The translations under genes and the position numbers were made by a program. A DNA stretch of 64,000 nucleotides from Candidatus Enterococcus ferrettii (lineage in GTDB: Bacteria; Bacillota; Bacilli; Lactobacillales; Enterococcaceae), in NCBI RefSeq assembly GCF_017377655.1, contig NZ_JAFREL010000023.1, positions 42,422-106,421 of the forward strand. The letters run 5' to 3'. The notes under the pieces were generated by a model. That model made no database searches. It worked only from the letters and a program-made list of their open reading frames with translations, and was not told the origin of the DNA. The first letter of the stretch is position 1; each line of letters starts with the position of its first letter. Shown piece after piece: positions 9,740 through 17,686 of this stretch.

Positions 9740-10051
9740 ATGACATTACGAGGAAAACAAAAACGCTATTTACGTAGTGAAGCACATCATCTTCAACCGA
9801 TATTTCAAATTGGAAAAAATGGTGTTAACCCAGCTATGTTGACTCAAATCAATGAAGCGTTGGAAAAGCGTGAATTAATAAAAGTAAACTTACTGCAAAA
9901 TACGGACGAAGTAGCCGAAGAAGTAGCACATACACTTGAACAAGAAGTGCACTGTGAGATTGTTCAGATTATTGGTCGTGTATTAGTCTTATACAAACCA
10001 TCAACTAAAGAAAAATTTCAAAAGATTTCGCGTGAAGTAACAACAATCTGA
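9740..10051 (+). CDS. yhbY: YhbY family ribosome-associated RNA-binding protein
   Basis: 103-residue CRM-domain protein associated with pre-50S particles. The family-typical opening MTLRGKQKRYLRSEAHHL and the FQIGKNGVNPAM loop (a GxxG-like RNA-binding motif) are clear. ATG 9740 is chosen over upstream in-frame codons because of the AAAGGAG site 7 nt before it. It lies between yqeH and nadD as in other Firmicutes. Confidence 0.93.
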   Translation: MTLRGKQKRYLRSEAHHLQPIFQIGKNGVNPAMLTQINEALEKRELIKVNLLQNTDEVAEEVAHTLEQEVHCEIVQIIGRVLVLYKPSTKEKFQKISREVTTI

Positions 10052-10066
10052 TTGGAGGAGTAGACG

Positions 10067-10705
10067 TTGTATCAGCAAAGTGTAGTAACGATTCCCAAAG
10101 TAGAAACAATGGTGGATACACATGAAGCTAAAAAACAGGTTGGACTTTTAGGCGGGAATTTTAATCCCATTCATCTTGCACATTTAATGATAGGAGAACA
10201 GGTCGGTCAAAAGTTAGGTTTTGATCGTGTAGAGCTTTTGCCATCGTATCTGCCTCCTCATATTGATGAAAAGAAGACGATTGATAGTCAACACCGCTTG
10301 AACATGGTAGAATTAGCCGTTGAAGATAATCCTCATTTGACCGTTAATACAGTCGAATTGATGCGTAAAGGGAAAAGTTATACTTATGATACAATCAAAC
10401 AATTAACAGCAGAACATCCTGACACTGAGTACTATTTCATTATTGGAGGAGATCAGGTAGACTATTTATCAACTTGGCATAAGATTGATGAATTGGCTCA
10501 CTTGGTTCAATTTGTTGGTGTGAAACGGCCAGGTTATGAGGTAGAAAGCTCATACCCTATTATCTGGGTAGATGTGCCACAAATTCAATTATCTTCCAGC
10601 TATATTCGTCAGCAAGTTAGACAAGGTTGTTCGATTCGCTACTTGGTACCAGAGAAGGTTCGTGAGTATATCGAAGAAGAGGGGCTGTATCTAAATGAAT
10701 TATAG
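10067..10705 (+). CDS. nadD: Nicotinate-nucleotide adenylyltransferase
   Basis: 212-residue enzyme that makes deamido-NAD from nicotinate mononucleotide and ATP. The nucleotidyltransferase motifs GGNFNPIHLAHL (about residues 26-37) and SSSYIR (near residue 180) are present. The start is TTG at 10067 with GGAGGAG 6 nt upstream; ATG 10109 would still keep the catalytic motif but has no ribosome binding site. The 3' end overlaps yqeK by 11 nt. Confidence 0.93.
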   Translation: MYQQSVVTIPKVETMVDTHEAKKQVGLLGGNFNPIHLAHLMIGEQVGQKLGFDRVELLPSYLPPHIDEKKTIDSQHRLNMVELAVEDNPHLTVNTVELMRKGKSYTYDTIKQLTAEHPDTEYYFIIGGDQVDYLSTWHKIDELAHLVQFVGVKRPGYEVESSYPIIWVDVPQIQLSSSYIRQQVRQGCSIRYLVPEKVREYIEEEGLYLNEL

Positions 10706-11291
10706 CAAGCATTATTCACAATTGGATCGGGAAGCTTTAATACAGGCTGTCCAAATGCGCATGAGCGAAAGACGCTTCCAACATGTATTAGGTGTAGAAG
10801 AAACGGCGATTGTTTTAGCAGATCGATATGGCGCATCAACTGAAAAGGCCAGCATTGCTGCTTTAACACATGATTATGCTAAGGAAAGACCTGACGAAGA
10901 ATTTCAACTTGCTATTGAGCAAGGGGATTATGAGAATGAAAAGGAATTATTGAAGTTTGGCAACGCCATTTGGCATGGTTTGGTAGGCGCGGATTTTGTA
11001 AAGCGTGAGCTTAATATTGACGATGAAGAAATTTTGCAAGCTATCCGGTTACATACGACTGGTGCTGCCGATATGACTATGTTGGATAAAATTATTTACG
11101 TAGCAGACTATATTGAACCGGGACGCAACTTTCCTGGTGTAAATGATGCGCGAACGATCGCTCTACGTGATTTAGATGAAGCCGTTGCCTTTGAAACAAC
11201 ACATACATTAAGATATTTAATAGAAGAAGAACGATTGGTTTACCCGAAAACGATCGAAACATATAATCGTTGGGTAGCTGGGATACGTTAA
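10695..11291 (+). CDS. yqeK: YqeK family HD-domain hydrolase (Ap4A hydrolase family)
   Basis: 198-residue HD-superfamily metal-dependent phosphohydrolase; the B. subtilis family member is a symmetrical Ap4A hydrolase. The metal ligands are seen in RFQHVLGVEE (His), THDYAKE (HD pair) and LDKIIYVADYIEPGR (Asp). It overlaps nadD by 11 nt, which suggests coupled translation. A function in nucleotide clean-up is inferred from the family. Confidence 0.9.
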   Translation: MNYSKHYSQLDREALIQAVQMRMSERRFQHVLGVEETAIVLADRYGASTEKASIAALTHDYAKERPDEEFQLAIEQGDYENEKELLKFGNAIWHGLVGADFVKRELNIDDEEILQAIRLHTTGAADMTMLDKIIYVADYIEPGRNFPGVNDARTIALRDLDEAVAFETTHTLRYLIEEERLVYPKTIETYNRWVAGIR

Positions 11292-11305
11292 GGAGGAGAA
11301 TTACC

Positions 11306-11659
11306 ATAGATAGTAAACAAATGTTGGAAATTGCTGTAAAAGCTGCTGATTCAAAACGAGCAGTAGATATCGTTGCTTTAGATGTTTCTGAGGTATCGTT
11401 GTTAGCCGATTATTTTCTGATCTGTTCAGCCAATTCTGATCGACAAATTAATGCGGTTGTTGAAGCAATTGTAGAAAAAGAAGAAGAAAATCAGGTAAAA
11501 GTAAAACGTGTTGAAGGAAAAGACGGCGGAAAATGGGTACTGATTGATTTGGGTGATTTGATTGTCCATGTTTTCAGCAACTCTGAACGTGAATTTTATA
11601 ATTTAGAAAAGCTTTGGTCTGATGCGCCAATGGTGAACATTGACGCTTGGTTAGATTAA
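11306..11659 (+). CDS. rsfS: Ribosomal silencing factor RsfS, apparently with an AUA start
   Basis: 117-residue RsfS/YbeB/Iojap protein that binds uL14 and blocks subunit joining in starvation. The core ADYFLICSANSDRQINAV and the GGKWVLIDLGDLIVHVF segment are conserved. The strong AGGAGG at 11291-11296 is followed 9 nt later by ATA GAT AGT AAA CAA, which matches the usual MDSKQ-type N terminus, so the codon in start position is ATA, not ATG. The first in-frame ATG (11321) is 24 nt from that site and would give 112 residues. An in-frame TTG at 11270 inside yqeK has no ribosome binding site. The product is certain; the start is not. Confidence 0.85.
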   Translation: MDSKQMLEIAVKAADSKRAVDIVALDVSEVSLLADYFLICSANSDRQINAVVEAIVEKEEENQVKVKRVEGKDGGKWVLIDLGDLIVHVFSNSEREFYNLEKLWSDAPMVNIDAWLD

Positions 11660-12384
11660 TGGCTTATGAAACTTTTGCATTGGTTTATGATGAAGTAATG
11701 GATGACAGTCTATATCAAAAGTGGTTAGACTTTTCACTGCGTCATTTACCATCGGATAATCGTAAACTATTAGAGTTAGCTTGTGGAACAGGTGCCTTAG
11801 CGGTTGCTTTTGCTAAAGCAGGTTTCATGGTAACTGGTTTAGATCTGTCTGAAGAGATGCTGATGTTGGCTCAAGATCGAGCGCTATCGGAAGGTACAGA
11901 ACTCCAATTGATTGCGGGTGATATGCTGGATTTAACCGACATTGGCACTTATCAGGCAGTTACTTGCTTTTCTGATTCACTTTGTTACATGGACAATCAA
12001 GAACAAGTATCGAAGGTTTTTCAGGGAGTTTATGATTTATTGGAAGATAACGGGGTCTTCATTTTCGATGTCCATTCACTTTATCAAATGGATTCTGTTT
12101 TTCCAGGGTATAGTTTTCATGATCAAACGGAGGAGTTTGCTTTCCTCTGGGATAGTTATGCTGGGGAAGTTTCTCACAGTATTGAACATTTCCTGACTTT
12201 CTTTGTCAAAGAAGGCGAGCGGTTCGAAAGGATTGATGAACTACATCAAGAGCGAACTTATCCGCTGGAAACTTATCAGGAAATGCTGAAAACTGCTGGG
12301 TTTCAAAGTGAGGTTTATGCTGATTTTGAAGACGAAGTGCCTAATGAATTGAGCAAACGCTGGTTTTTCGTTTGTCATAAGTAA
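11659..12384 (+). CDS. Class I SAM-dependent methyltransferase (YqeM-like)
   Basis: 241-residue Rossmann-fold methyltransferase. The SAM-binding motif LELACGTGALAVAFA lies at about residues 37-51, followed by GLDLSEEML (motif II) and FSDSLCYM (motif IV). The ATG overlaps the rsfS stop (TAATG). It occupies the position of yqeM after rsfS in Bacillus. The substrate is unknown. It ends the cluster in front of a strong terminator. Confidence 0.88.
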   Translation: MAYETFALVYDEVMDDSLYQKWLDFSLRHLPSDNRKLLELACGTGALAVAFAKAGFMVTGLDLSEEMLMLAQDRALSEGTELQLIAGDMLDLTDIGTYQAVTCFSDSLCYMDNQEQVSKVFQGVYDLLEDNGVFIFDVHSLYQMDSVFPGYSFHDQTEEFAFLWDSYAGEVSHSIEHFLTFFVKEGERFERIDELHQERTYPLETYQEMLKTAGFQSEVYADFEDEVPNELSKRWFFVCHK

Positions 12385-12413
12385 GATGAGACAGTCATTG
12401 TCTCATCTTTTTT
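12383..12413 (+). terminator. Terminator of the yqeG-rsfS cluster
   Basis: Stem AAGATGAGACA/TGTCTCATCTT (11 bp) with a 5-nt loop, then T's; starts in the stop codon. Confidence 0.85.
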
Positions 12414-12429
12414 CGAAAGGAGACAGTTT

Positions 12430-13566
12430 ATGCGTAGCTGCGGGATTATCGTAGAGTACAATCCATTTCATAATGGGCATCGTTACCATGCTGAAATGGC
12501 TAAAAAACTAAGCGGAGCTGACGTTGTAATTGCAGTAATGAGTGGAAACTTTCTGCAACGGGGTGAGCCTGCATTTATGGATAAATGGATGCGAGCAGAA
12601 GCTGCTTTACATAATGGTGTTGACTTAATTGTGGAATTACCTTTTTCTTGGGCGGTTCAATCAGCGGACTATTTTGCTAAGGGTGGTATTAAACTGCTCC
12701 AAGCATTAAAGTGCGATGCTCTTTGTTTTGGAACAGATAGCCAGGAAACGATCGATTATATGCACTATGGGCAACTATTTGCTGACAATCAAACAGCTGT
12801 TGATTGTCTATTTCAACAATTACCTGTTGGGATGAGTTACCCGGAGAAAATGGCTGAGGTGGTTCGACAGTTATTTCCTACGATTCAAGAGTTTCCGCCT
12901 AATCATATTTTAGGCTTAAGTTATGCTAAGGAAAACGCTAAATATCCTAATCCGATGGCTATCTATCCCTTAATTCGTAAAGACCAGGGATATCATGATG
13001 TTGAGATAGTGAGTGAACATTTTGCTAGTGCTACTGGAATTCGCAAAGCGTTTAATAGGGGGGAAGATATTACATCCTTTGTTCCTAAAGAAACTAGTGA
13101 ACGATTAGAACAGTCGATCTCTTGGGACAATTTTTGGCCGTTTCTCGTGTATCAATTGACAGTCAACACTGCTGATCAGATGATAGACATTTACCAAATG
13201 AATGAAGGTATTGAGAATCGTTTGAAAACTATTCAGGCGGATAACTTTACTGCTTTTTTACAGCAAGTTAAAACAAAACGTTATACAGTAACTCGTTTAC
13301 AGCGTTTATTTACATATTTCTTGTTGCAGGTTAGCCCAGAGGAGATCAGAAAAGAACAAGAGCAAAGTAGGCTGCATATATTGGGGTTTACTAAACGTGG
13401 TCAAGAATATTTGAGTCAGCATAAAAAAAGTTTTAATTTACCAGTGGCTGCTAAAATTGGTCTGGAAGAAAAAGAAAGCCATTTTCTAACTTATCGTGCT
13501 GATCAGCTCTACCAGCTTATTCATCCGGTAGAACAAAATTTAGGTCGTACGCCGATTCGATTGTAA
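12430..13566 (+). CDS. tmcAL: tRNA(Met) cytidine acetate ligase (YlbM family)
   Basis: 378-residue enzyme that makes N4-acetylcytidine at the elongator tRNA(Met) wobble base from acetate and ATP. The N-terminal nucleotidyltransferase motif GIIVEYNPFHNGH is diagnostic, and AVMSGNFLQRGEPAF follows as in the family. An AAAGGAG site lies 8 nt before the ATG. It stands alone between a terminator and the yebC promoter region. Confidence 0.92.
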   Translation: MRSCGIIVEYNPFHNGHRYHAEMAKKLSGADVVIAVMSGNFLQRGEPAFMDKWMRAEAALHNGVDLIVELPFSWAVQSADYFAKGGIKLLQALKCDALCFGTDSQETIDYMHYGQLFADNQTAVDCLFQQLPVGMSYPEKMAEVVRQLFPTIQEFPPNHILGLSYAKENAKYPNPMAIYPLIRKDQGYHDVEIVSEHFASATGIRKAFNRGEDITSFVPKETSERLEQSISWDNFWPFLVYQLTVNTADQMIDIYQMNEGIENRLKTIQADNFTAFLQQVKTKRYTVTRLQRLFTYFLLQVSPEEIRKEQEQSRLHILGFTKRGQEYLSQHKKSFNLPVAAKIGLEEKESHFLTYRADQLYQLIHPVEQNLGRTPIRL

Positions 13567-13638
13567 AAAAATCTTTTAAAACTTAGTAGTTATGGGTATA
13601 ATGGGAAAGTATGAAATTAACGAAAGTGAAGTGAAATT

Positions 13639-14358
13639 ATGGGTCGTAAATGGGCAAACATCGTTGCGAAAAAAACAGCAAAAGATGCAAACAACAGTCG
13701 AGTTTATGCAAAATTTGGTATTGAAATTTATGCTGCAGCTAAATCAGGTGATCCAGATCCACACGCGAACCAAAAGCTACGTTTTGTTATCGAACGGGCA
13801 AAAACTTACAATGTACCAAAGCATATTATTGATCGAGCGATTGAAAAGGCAAAAGGCTCCGGTGATGAGAATTATCAAGAGCTTCGTTATGAAGGCTTTG
13901 GACCAAATGGCTCAATGGTAATCGTTGACGCGTTAACTAATAATGTGAACCGTACAGCCGCTGATGTGCGGGCTGCTTTCGGCAAAAATGGCGGGAACAT
14001 GGGTGTTTCTGGAGCGGTTTCTTACATGTTTGACAATACTGCTTTATTTGGTTTTTCCGGTGAAGACGCTGATGAAATTCTTGAATATTTAATGGAGCAG
14101 GATATTGATGTAAGAGATGTCGTTGATGAAGAAGGACAAGTGATCGTGTATGGCGAGCCTGAAGACTTTAACAGCATTCAAGAGGCATTAAGAGCTAAAG
14201 GAATTACAGAATTTTCTGTGGCAGAGATGCAAATGATTGCTCAAAATGAAGTAACCCTGAGCGGGGATGATTTAGAAAAATTCGAAAAAATGATCGATGT
14301 GCTGGAAGAATTAGAAGATGTTCAGCAAGTTTTTCATAATGTAGAATTCGAGGATTAG
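13639..14358 (+). CDS. YebC/PmpR family regulator / translation factor
   Basis: 239-residue YebC-family protein; members act as DNA-binding regulators or, as shown for some, help ribosomes through polyproline stretches. The opening [20 protein letters not shown] and the [20 protein letters not shown] block are typical of the YeeN-type branch common in Lactobacillales, which differs from the MAGHSKW-type branch. A TATAAT at 13597-13602 may be its promoter. The ribosome binding site is weak (GAAGTGA). Confidence 0.9.
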   Translation: MGRKWANIVAKKTAKDANNSRVYAKFGIEIYAAAKSGDPDPHANQKLRFVIERAKTYNVPKHIIDRAIEKAKGSGDENYQELRYEGFGPNGSMVIVDALTNNVNRTAADVRAAFGKNGGNMGVSGAVSYMFDNTALFGFSGEDADEILEYLMEQDIDVRDVVDEEGQVIVYGEPEDFNSIQEALRAKGITEFSVAEMQMIAQNEVTLSGDDLEKFEKMIDVLEELEDVQQVFHNVEFED

Positions 14359-14363
14359 AAAAG

Positions 14364-14394
14364 CGCGCTGTGTTTTTGCACAGCGCGTTTTTTT
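14364..14394 (+). terminator. Terminator after the yebC-family gene
   Basis: 9-bp GC-rich stem CGCGCTGTG/CACAGCGCG, loop TTTTTG, then seven T's. It may also stop transcription from the convergent small gene. Confidence 0.9.
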
Positions 14395-14407
14395 GTATTT
14401 AATTGCG

Positions 14408-14578
14408 TTACATTAAGCTAAGAAAGATTTCCATTAGTACTAGGGCTCCTGAAACTAAGGCCCGCCAGAACCGATTGCTGATCTCAAGTTCACGGTAATG
14501 AATAGCAGAGGTTCCGCAAATGTATAAACTTCCGATAATACCAAGCAGTACTATTCCCGCAATCATCCAACCATTCAT
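14408..14578 (-). CDS. Small membrane protein of unknown function
   Basis: 56-residue protein starting MNGWMIAGIV, with one clear N-terminal membrane helix and a second hydrophobic stretch at the C terminus (ALVSGALVLMEIFLSLM). Start 14578 is chosen over 14611 because an AGGAGG site lies about 7 nt upstream. A TATAAT on the minus strand (14609-14614) can serve as promoter. No family is recognised. Confidence 0.65.
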   Translation of the reverse strand: MNGWMIAGIVLLGIIGSLYICGTSAIHYRELEISNRFWRALVSGALVLMEIFLSLM

Positions 14579-14685
14579 ACAAAACGCCTCCTTGTTACTA
14601 TTATACTCCATTATATCGGTAAAAACCTTCAGACCAAAGTCTTATTTTATATTAACCAAGTAAAGATGAGGTCTCAAGCAGAGAA

Positions 14686-14715
14686 TAGAAAAACACAGCC
14701 AAGAGGGACTGTGTT
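14686..14715 (-). terminator. Terminator of the HelD gene
   Basis: Read on the minus strand: stem AACACAG/CTGTGTT, 10-nt loop, then T's; overlaps the stop codon. Confidence 0.7.
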
Positions 14716-16993
14716 AAACATGTTCTATTTGATAAAGCTCTTCTGGCATATGTTCCAGCAATGGACTTTTTTGTTCAATTGTCAACAGTTTCAATTCATG
14801 CATCGCACGAGTACATAAAGTATACAAGATTAATTTGTCTTGTTCTGTATTATAGTTTTCCGGAGAGATATTCCAGCCGTAAACACGGTCAAACTCTAAC
14901 CCTTTAGCTAAGTAAGTCGGAATGATAATCAATGACTTTCGCATAAAATCTTCTTCATTAATTAAAAGCTGTATTTCTTCTTGCTGATCAGTAGACAACT
15001 GATTGTATAGTTGTTTGCAATCCTCTACGGTTTTGCCAATGATTGCTGTTCGCCAATATTTCGCTTTTTCAGCTGTTTGATTAAGCTCATTTATTAAATG
15101 ACTGAGCATGGCGGATTGATCCATTGAGTAATAGATGGACGGTCGATCTCCTTTGCGAGCGGTCAACTGCACACGGTTTTCCTGTGTTAGGAACTGATTG
15201 GCAAAATGGGTAATTTCTTCAGTTGAACGATAGCTAGTTGTTAATTGGTGATGTGTTATGGATTGCTCAGGAAAGATCGCTTCCAGCGCTTCAACCATGC
15301 TTTCATTACCAAACACTTTCTGGTTCAAATCTCCGGAAAAAGTATAAGTAGCTTTAGGATAAAGCTGTTTTAATAAGGCAACTTGAGCAGGTGAAAAATC
15401 TTGCATTTCATCAATAAAAATGAATCGTGCTTTTTGCTTAACATGTAATGGATACATAGATTTCATCAATACAAACATTAAAGTGCCATCTTCAAGACTA
15501 AGATCACGACGTTGAAAGTCTTTACGTAAGGTTAGTAACATATCTTGCCAATCGTTTTTTGTTAGCTGATAACGATTGAGCAGATCATCAGGAATAGTTT
15601 GCAGAAAATGCAAATACTGCTTGCCGTAGTTAATAAAGGTAAAACGCATGATTTTTCGTTTGATTGGGCGCATTTTTTTGCGGACAACCTTTTGTTGGAA
15701 TTGTCGTTGCATACGTCGTTCAGCTTTTTCAGAATCTTCTAAGTTAGGGTTGTCGATATAAGCTTGCTGCAGTAATTCATCTGCTGCTTGCTTGACCCAA
15801 TCCTTTTTCATTTCATCTTTTTCTAAGCCACCGAGTTTTTTCAATAGTTTAGTTTGCAGCAACTGCATCCGCTGATACATTGGTAAACCAGGGTTAGCCT
15901 CTTGGTACCAATTTCTAATCTGTTCTTTTTTGATAAGAGGCGATCCATCTAAAGTTAAATCTTTAAACAATGGACCAAGCGGTGTTATTTTTTTGCAATA
16001 ATGAGCCAATGCTTTGACAATCATCCAACTGCTTTTTGCTCGCAGTACGCGGTCATCCTGTCCAGATAAGAAAACTTCCTCATGACTTTCTTCTGTATGA
16101 ATTTGATAAAGCGGCAACAGTTTCCCTAAAAAGCTTTTGAAGGTTTCAGTAGGAATTCCACTTTCTCCTAGTGAAGGTAAAACTGTTGAGATATAGTCAG
16201 AGAAAATATGGTTAGGTGAAAATAATAGGACGTGTTCATTATCCAACCATTTCCGATTGTGGTATAAAAGGTACGCAACTCGTTGCAAAAGAGCAGAAGT
16301 TTTCCCACTGCCTGCGATTCCTTCTACTACCAATAGTTTGCTATGAGTATCACGAATAATCTGATTTTGAGCTTTTTGAATAGTGGATACAATATTTTTC
16401 ATATGATTAGATGAAGCTTCGTCTAAAATTTCTAACAAAAAATCGTCGTTTATTGCTTCAGATGTATCTACCATCGAAAGAATTTGACCATCACGAATTT
16501 TAAATTGGCGTTTGACCAACAATTCTACATCTACAGTGATATCATAGGTTTCATAATTAGTTGCTCCCAGTTCACCTTCATAATAAAGGTTGGCAATCGG
16601 GGCACGCCAGTCAATAATCACTGTTTCTTCAGTAGAATCCCGCAAAGAGGCGATTCCTAAGTACAAGGTTTCAACTTCCGCATCTTCCTTAAAATCTATT
16701 CGAGCAAAATAAGGATTTCCTCTCATTAAACGCAGAACTTTCTGTCTTTTTTCTTGAGAAGCCAGCGTTTGATAGCGAACGAATAGTTCTTGTTCATGTT
16801 GGCGGGTGTCCGCCATTGTTTCAGCTAACGCCTCAAACGAGCCGGATTGAATTCTTTGTCCAGCATTTTCTTGCATATTTTTTTGGAATTGCGTTTTATT
16901 TTTATTTTGTTGTTTATCTAGTAATTGTTGTTCTAGTTCTATTAACATAATAGTCTGTTGCAGATGTTGCTGCTCTTCCTGTCTAGCATTCAT
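14714..16993 (-). CDS. helD: HelD-like superfamily 1 ATPase / helicase
   Basis: 759-residue UvrD/Rep-type protein. The B. subtilis and mycobacterial HelD proteins release RNA polymerase from stalled complexes, and the same role is inferred here. An N-terminal Gln-rich coiled region (residues 1-90) is followed by Walker A GIAGSGKT (225-232), Walker B-type FIDEMQDFSPAQ, the TTSYRSTEEI motif and late motif KGLEFDRV. The start follows an AGGAGG-like site, and a minus-strand extended -10 lies at 17026-17034. Length is normal. Confidence 0.88.
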   Translation of the reverse strand: MNARQEEQQHLQQTIMLIELEQQLLDKQQNKNKTQFQKNMQENAGQRIQSGSFEALAETMADTRQHEQELFVRYQTLASQEKRQKVLRLMRGNPYFARIDFKEDAEVETLYLGIASLRDSTEETVIIDWRAPIANLYYEGELGATNYETYDITVDVELLVKRQFKIRDGQILSMVDTSEAINDDFLLEILDEASSNHMKNIVSTIQKAQNQIIRDTHSKLLVVEGIAGSGKTSALLQRVAYLLYHNRKWLDNEHVLLFSPNHIFSDYISTVLPSLGESGIPTETFKSFLGKLLPLYQIHTEESHEEVFLSGQDDRVLRAKSSWMIVKALAHYCKKITPLGPLFKDLTLDGSPLIKKEQIRNWYQEANPGLPMYQRMQLLQTKLLKKLGGLEKDEMKKDWVKQAADELLQQAYIDNPNLEDSEKAERRMQRQFQQKVVRKKMRPIKRKIMRFTFINYGKQYLHFLQTIPDDLLNRYQLTKNDWQDMLLTLRKDFQRRDLSLEDGTLMFVLMKSMYPLHVKQKARFIFIDEMQDFSPAQVALLKQLYPKATYTFSGDLNQKVFGNESMVEALEAIFPEQSITHHQLTTSYRSTEEITHFANQFLTQENRVQLTARKGDRPSIYYSMDQSAMLSHLINELNQTAEKAKYWRTAIIGKTVEDCKQLYNQLSTDQQEEIQLLINEEDFMRKSLIIIPTYLAKGLEFDRVYGWNISPENYNTEQDKLILYTLCTRAMHELKLLTIEQKSPLLEHMPEELYQIEHV

Positions 16994-17025
16994 GAATGGT
17001 TCCTCCTCGCTGATAACAGCATATT

Positions 17026-17034
17026 AGTATAGCA
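17026..17034 (-). promoter_or_regulatory. Extended -10 promoter for the HelD gene
   Basis: On the minus strand reads TGC-TATACT, about 33 nt before the start codon. Confidence 0.55.
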
Positions 17035-17129
17035 CAAAAAGTAGTAAAAGTAATCTTTACTGGACAGTCTATTTTTAAGCGATGAAATGACTCTATATTT
17101 ACTTTAGATGATGGCTGCCATTAAAAGCA

Positions 17130-17157
17130 TTGCGGTAACTTGGAACAGTAGTATAAT
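17130..17157 (+). promoter_or_regulatory. Promoter of the tautomerase gene
   Basis: TTGCGG, 16-nt spacer, TATAAT at 17152-17157; 36 nt before the start codon. Confidence 0.6.
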
Positions 17158-17193
17158 AAAATGGTAGTAATCATTTAAGGGGAGGAATACGCG

Positions 17194-17370
17194 ATGCCAT
17201 TTGTTCATATTGAATTAGTTGAAGGAAGAAGTCAGGAGCAATTAACTAAAATGATGGAGGAAGTAACTGAAGTTATATCCAGAAATACAGGAGCTCCTAA
17301 AGAAAATATCCACGTTATTTTAAACGAATTAAAAAAAGGTACTTACGCAGTAAATGGCAAGTGGAAATAA
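17194..17370 (+). CDS. 4-oxalocrotonate tautomerase family protein
   Basis: 58-residue protein of the 4-OT superfamily (YwhB-like). The catalytic N-terminal Pro follows the initiator Met ([13 protein letters not shown]), and the usual helix with [11 protein letters not shown] and the terminal strand are present. A strong AAGGGGAGGA site lies 7 nt before the ATG. Such proteins tautomerise 2-hydroxymuconate-type dienols in vitro, but the natural substrate in Lactobacillales is unknown. The gene lies immediately before the thrS leader. Confidence 0.85.
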   Translation: MPFVHIELVEGRSQEQLTKMMEEVTEVISRNTGAPKENIHVILNELKKGTYAVNGKWK

Positions 17371-17467
17371 ATAATTTTGTTTATGGGTTGCTTTTTTAGA
17401 ATCTAAGTGTTTTAATGTGAATATAAATTGATTGTTGATGAAAGACACCTGAACTTGATAGCTGTTT

Positions 17468-17656
17468 AACAGAGAGGAAAAGCTTGGCTGAAACTTTTCT
17501 AAACATCGCACAAGTGATGACCACTTTCACAGACCTCTGTAAAATGCAGGGGCGGTAGGAGCGCCGTTATCGCATTGAGGAGCAAGTTTGCTCAAAGATT
17601 AGGTGGAACCACGTTGATTCGTCCTAGTACCGTATACGGTACTAGGACTTTTTTTA
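17468..17656 (+). ncRNA. T-box leader (threonine) controlling thrS
   Basis: Stem I is closed by ACAGAGAGG and CCTCTGT (about 17469 and 17534). The specifier codon is read as ACC at 17520-17522, directly before ACTTT as in other T-boxes. The T-box sequence AGGTGGAACCACG is at 17601-17613 and can pair in the antiterminator. The terminator is a 13-bp perfect stem (17621-17633 with 17636-17648) followed by eight T's. Uncharged tRNA(Thr) should favour read-through into thrS. The outer boundary of the leader is approximate. Confidence 0.9.
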
Positions 17657-17686
17657 TTTTCAATCAAATGAAGGAGGAATTTATCT

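Noticed and set aside
11942..12196. Second open frame inside the YqeM-like methyltransferase
   Set aside because: Out-of-frame shadow of a conserved gene with no start signal.
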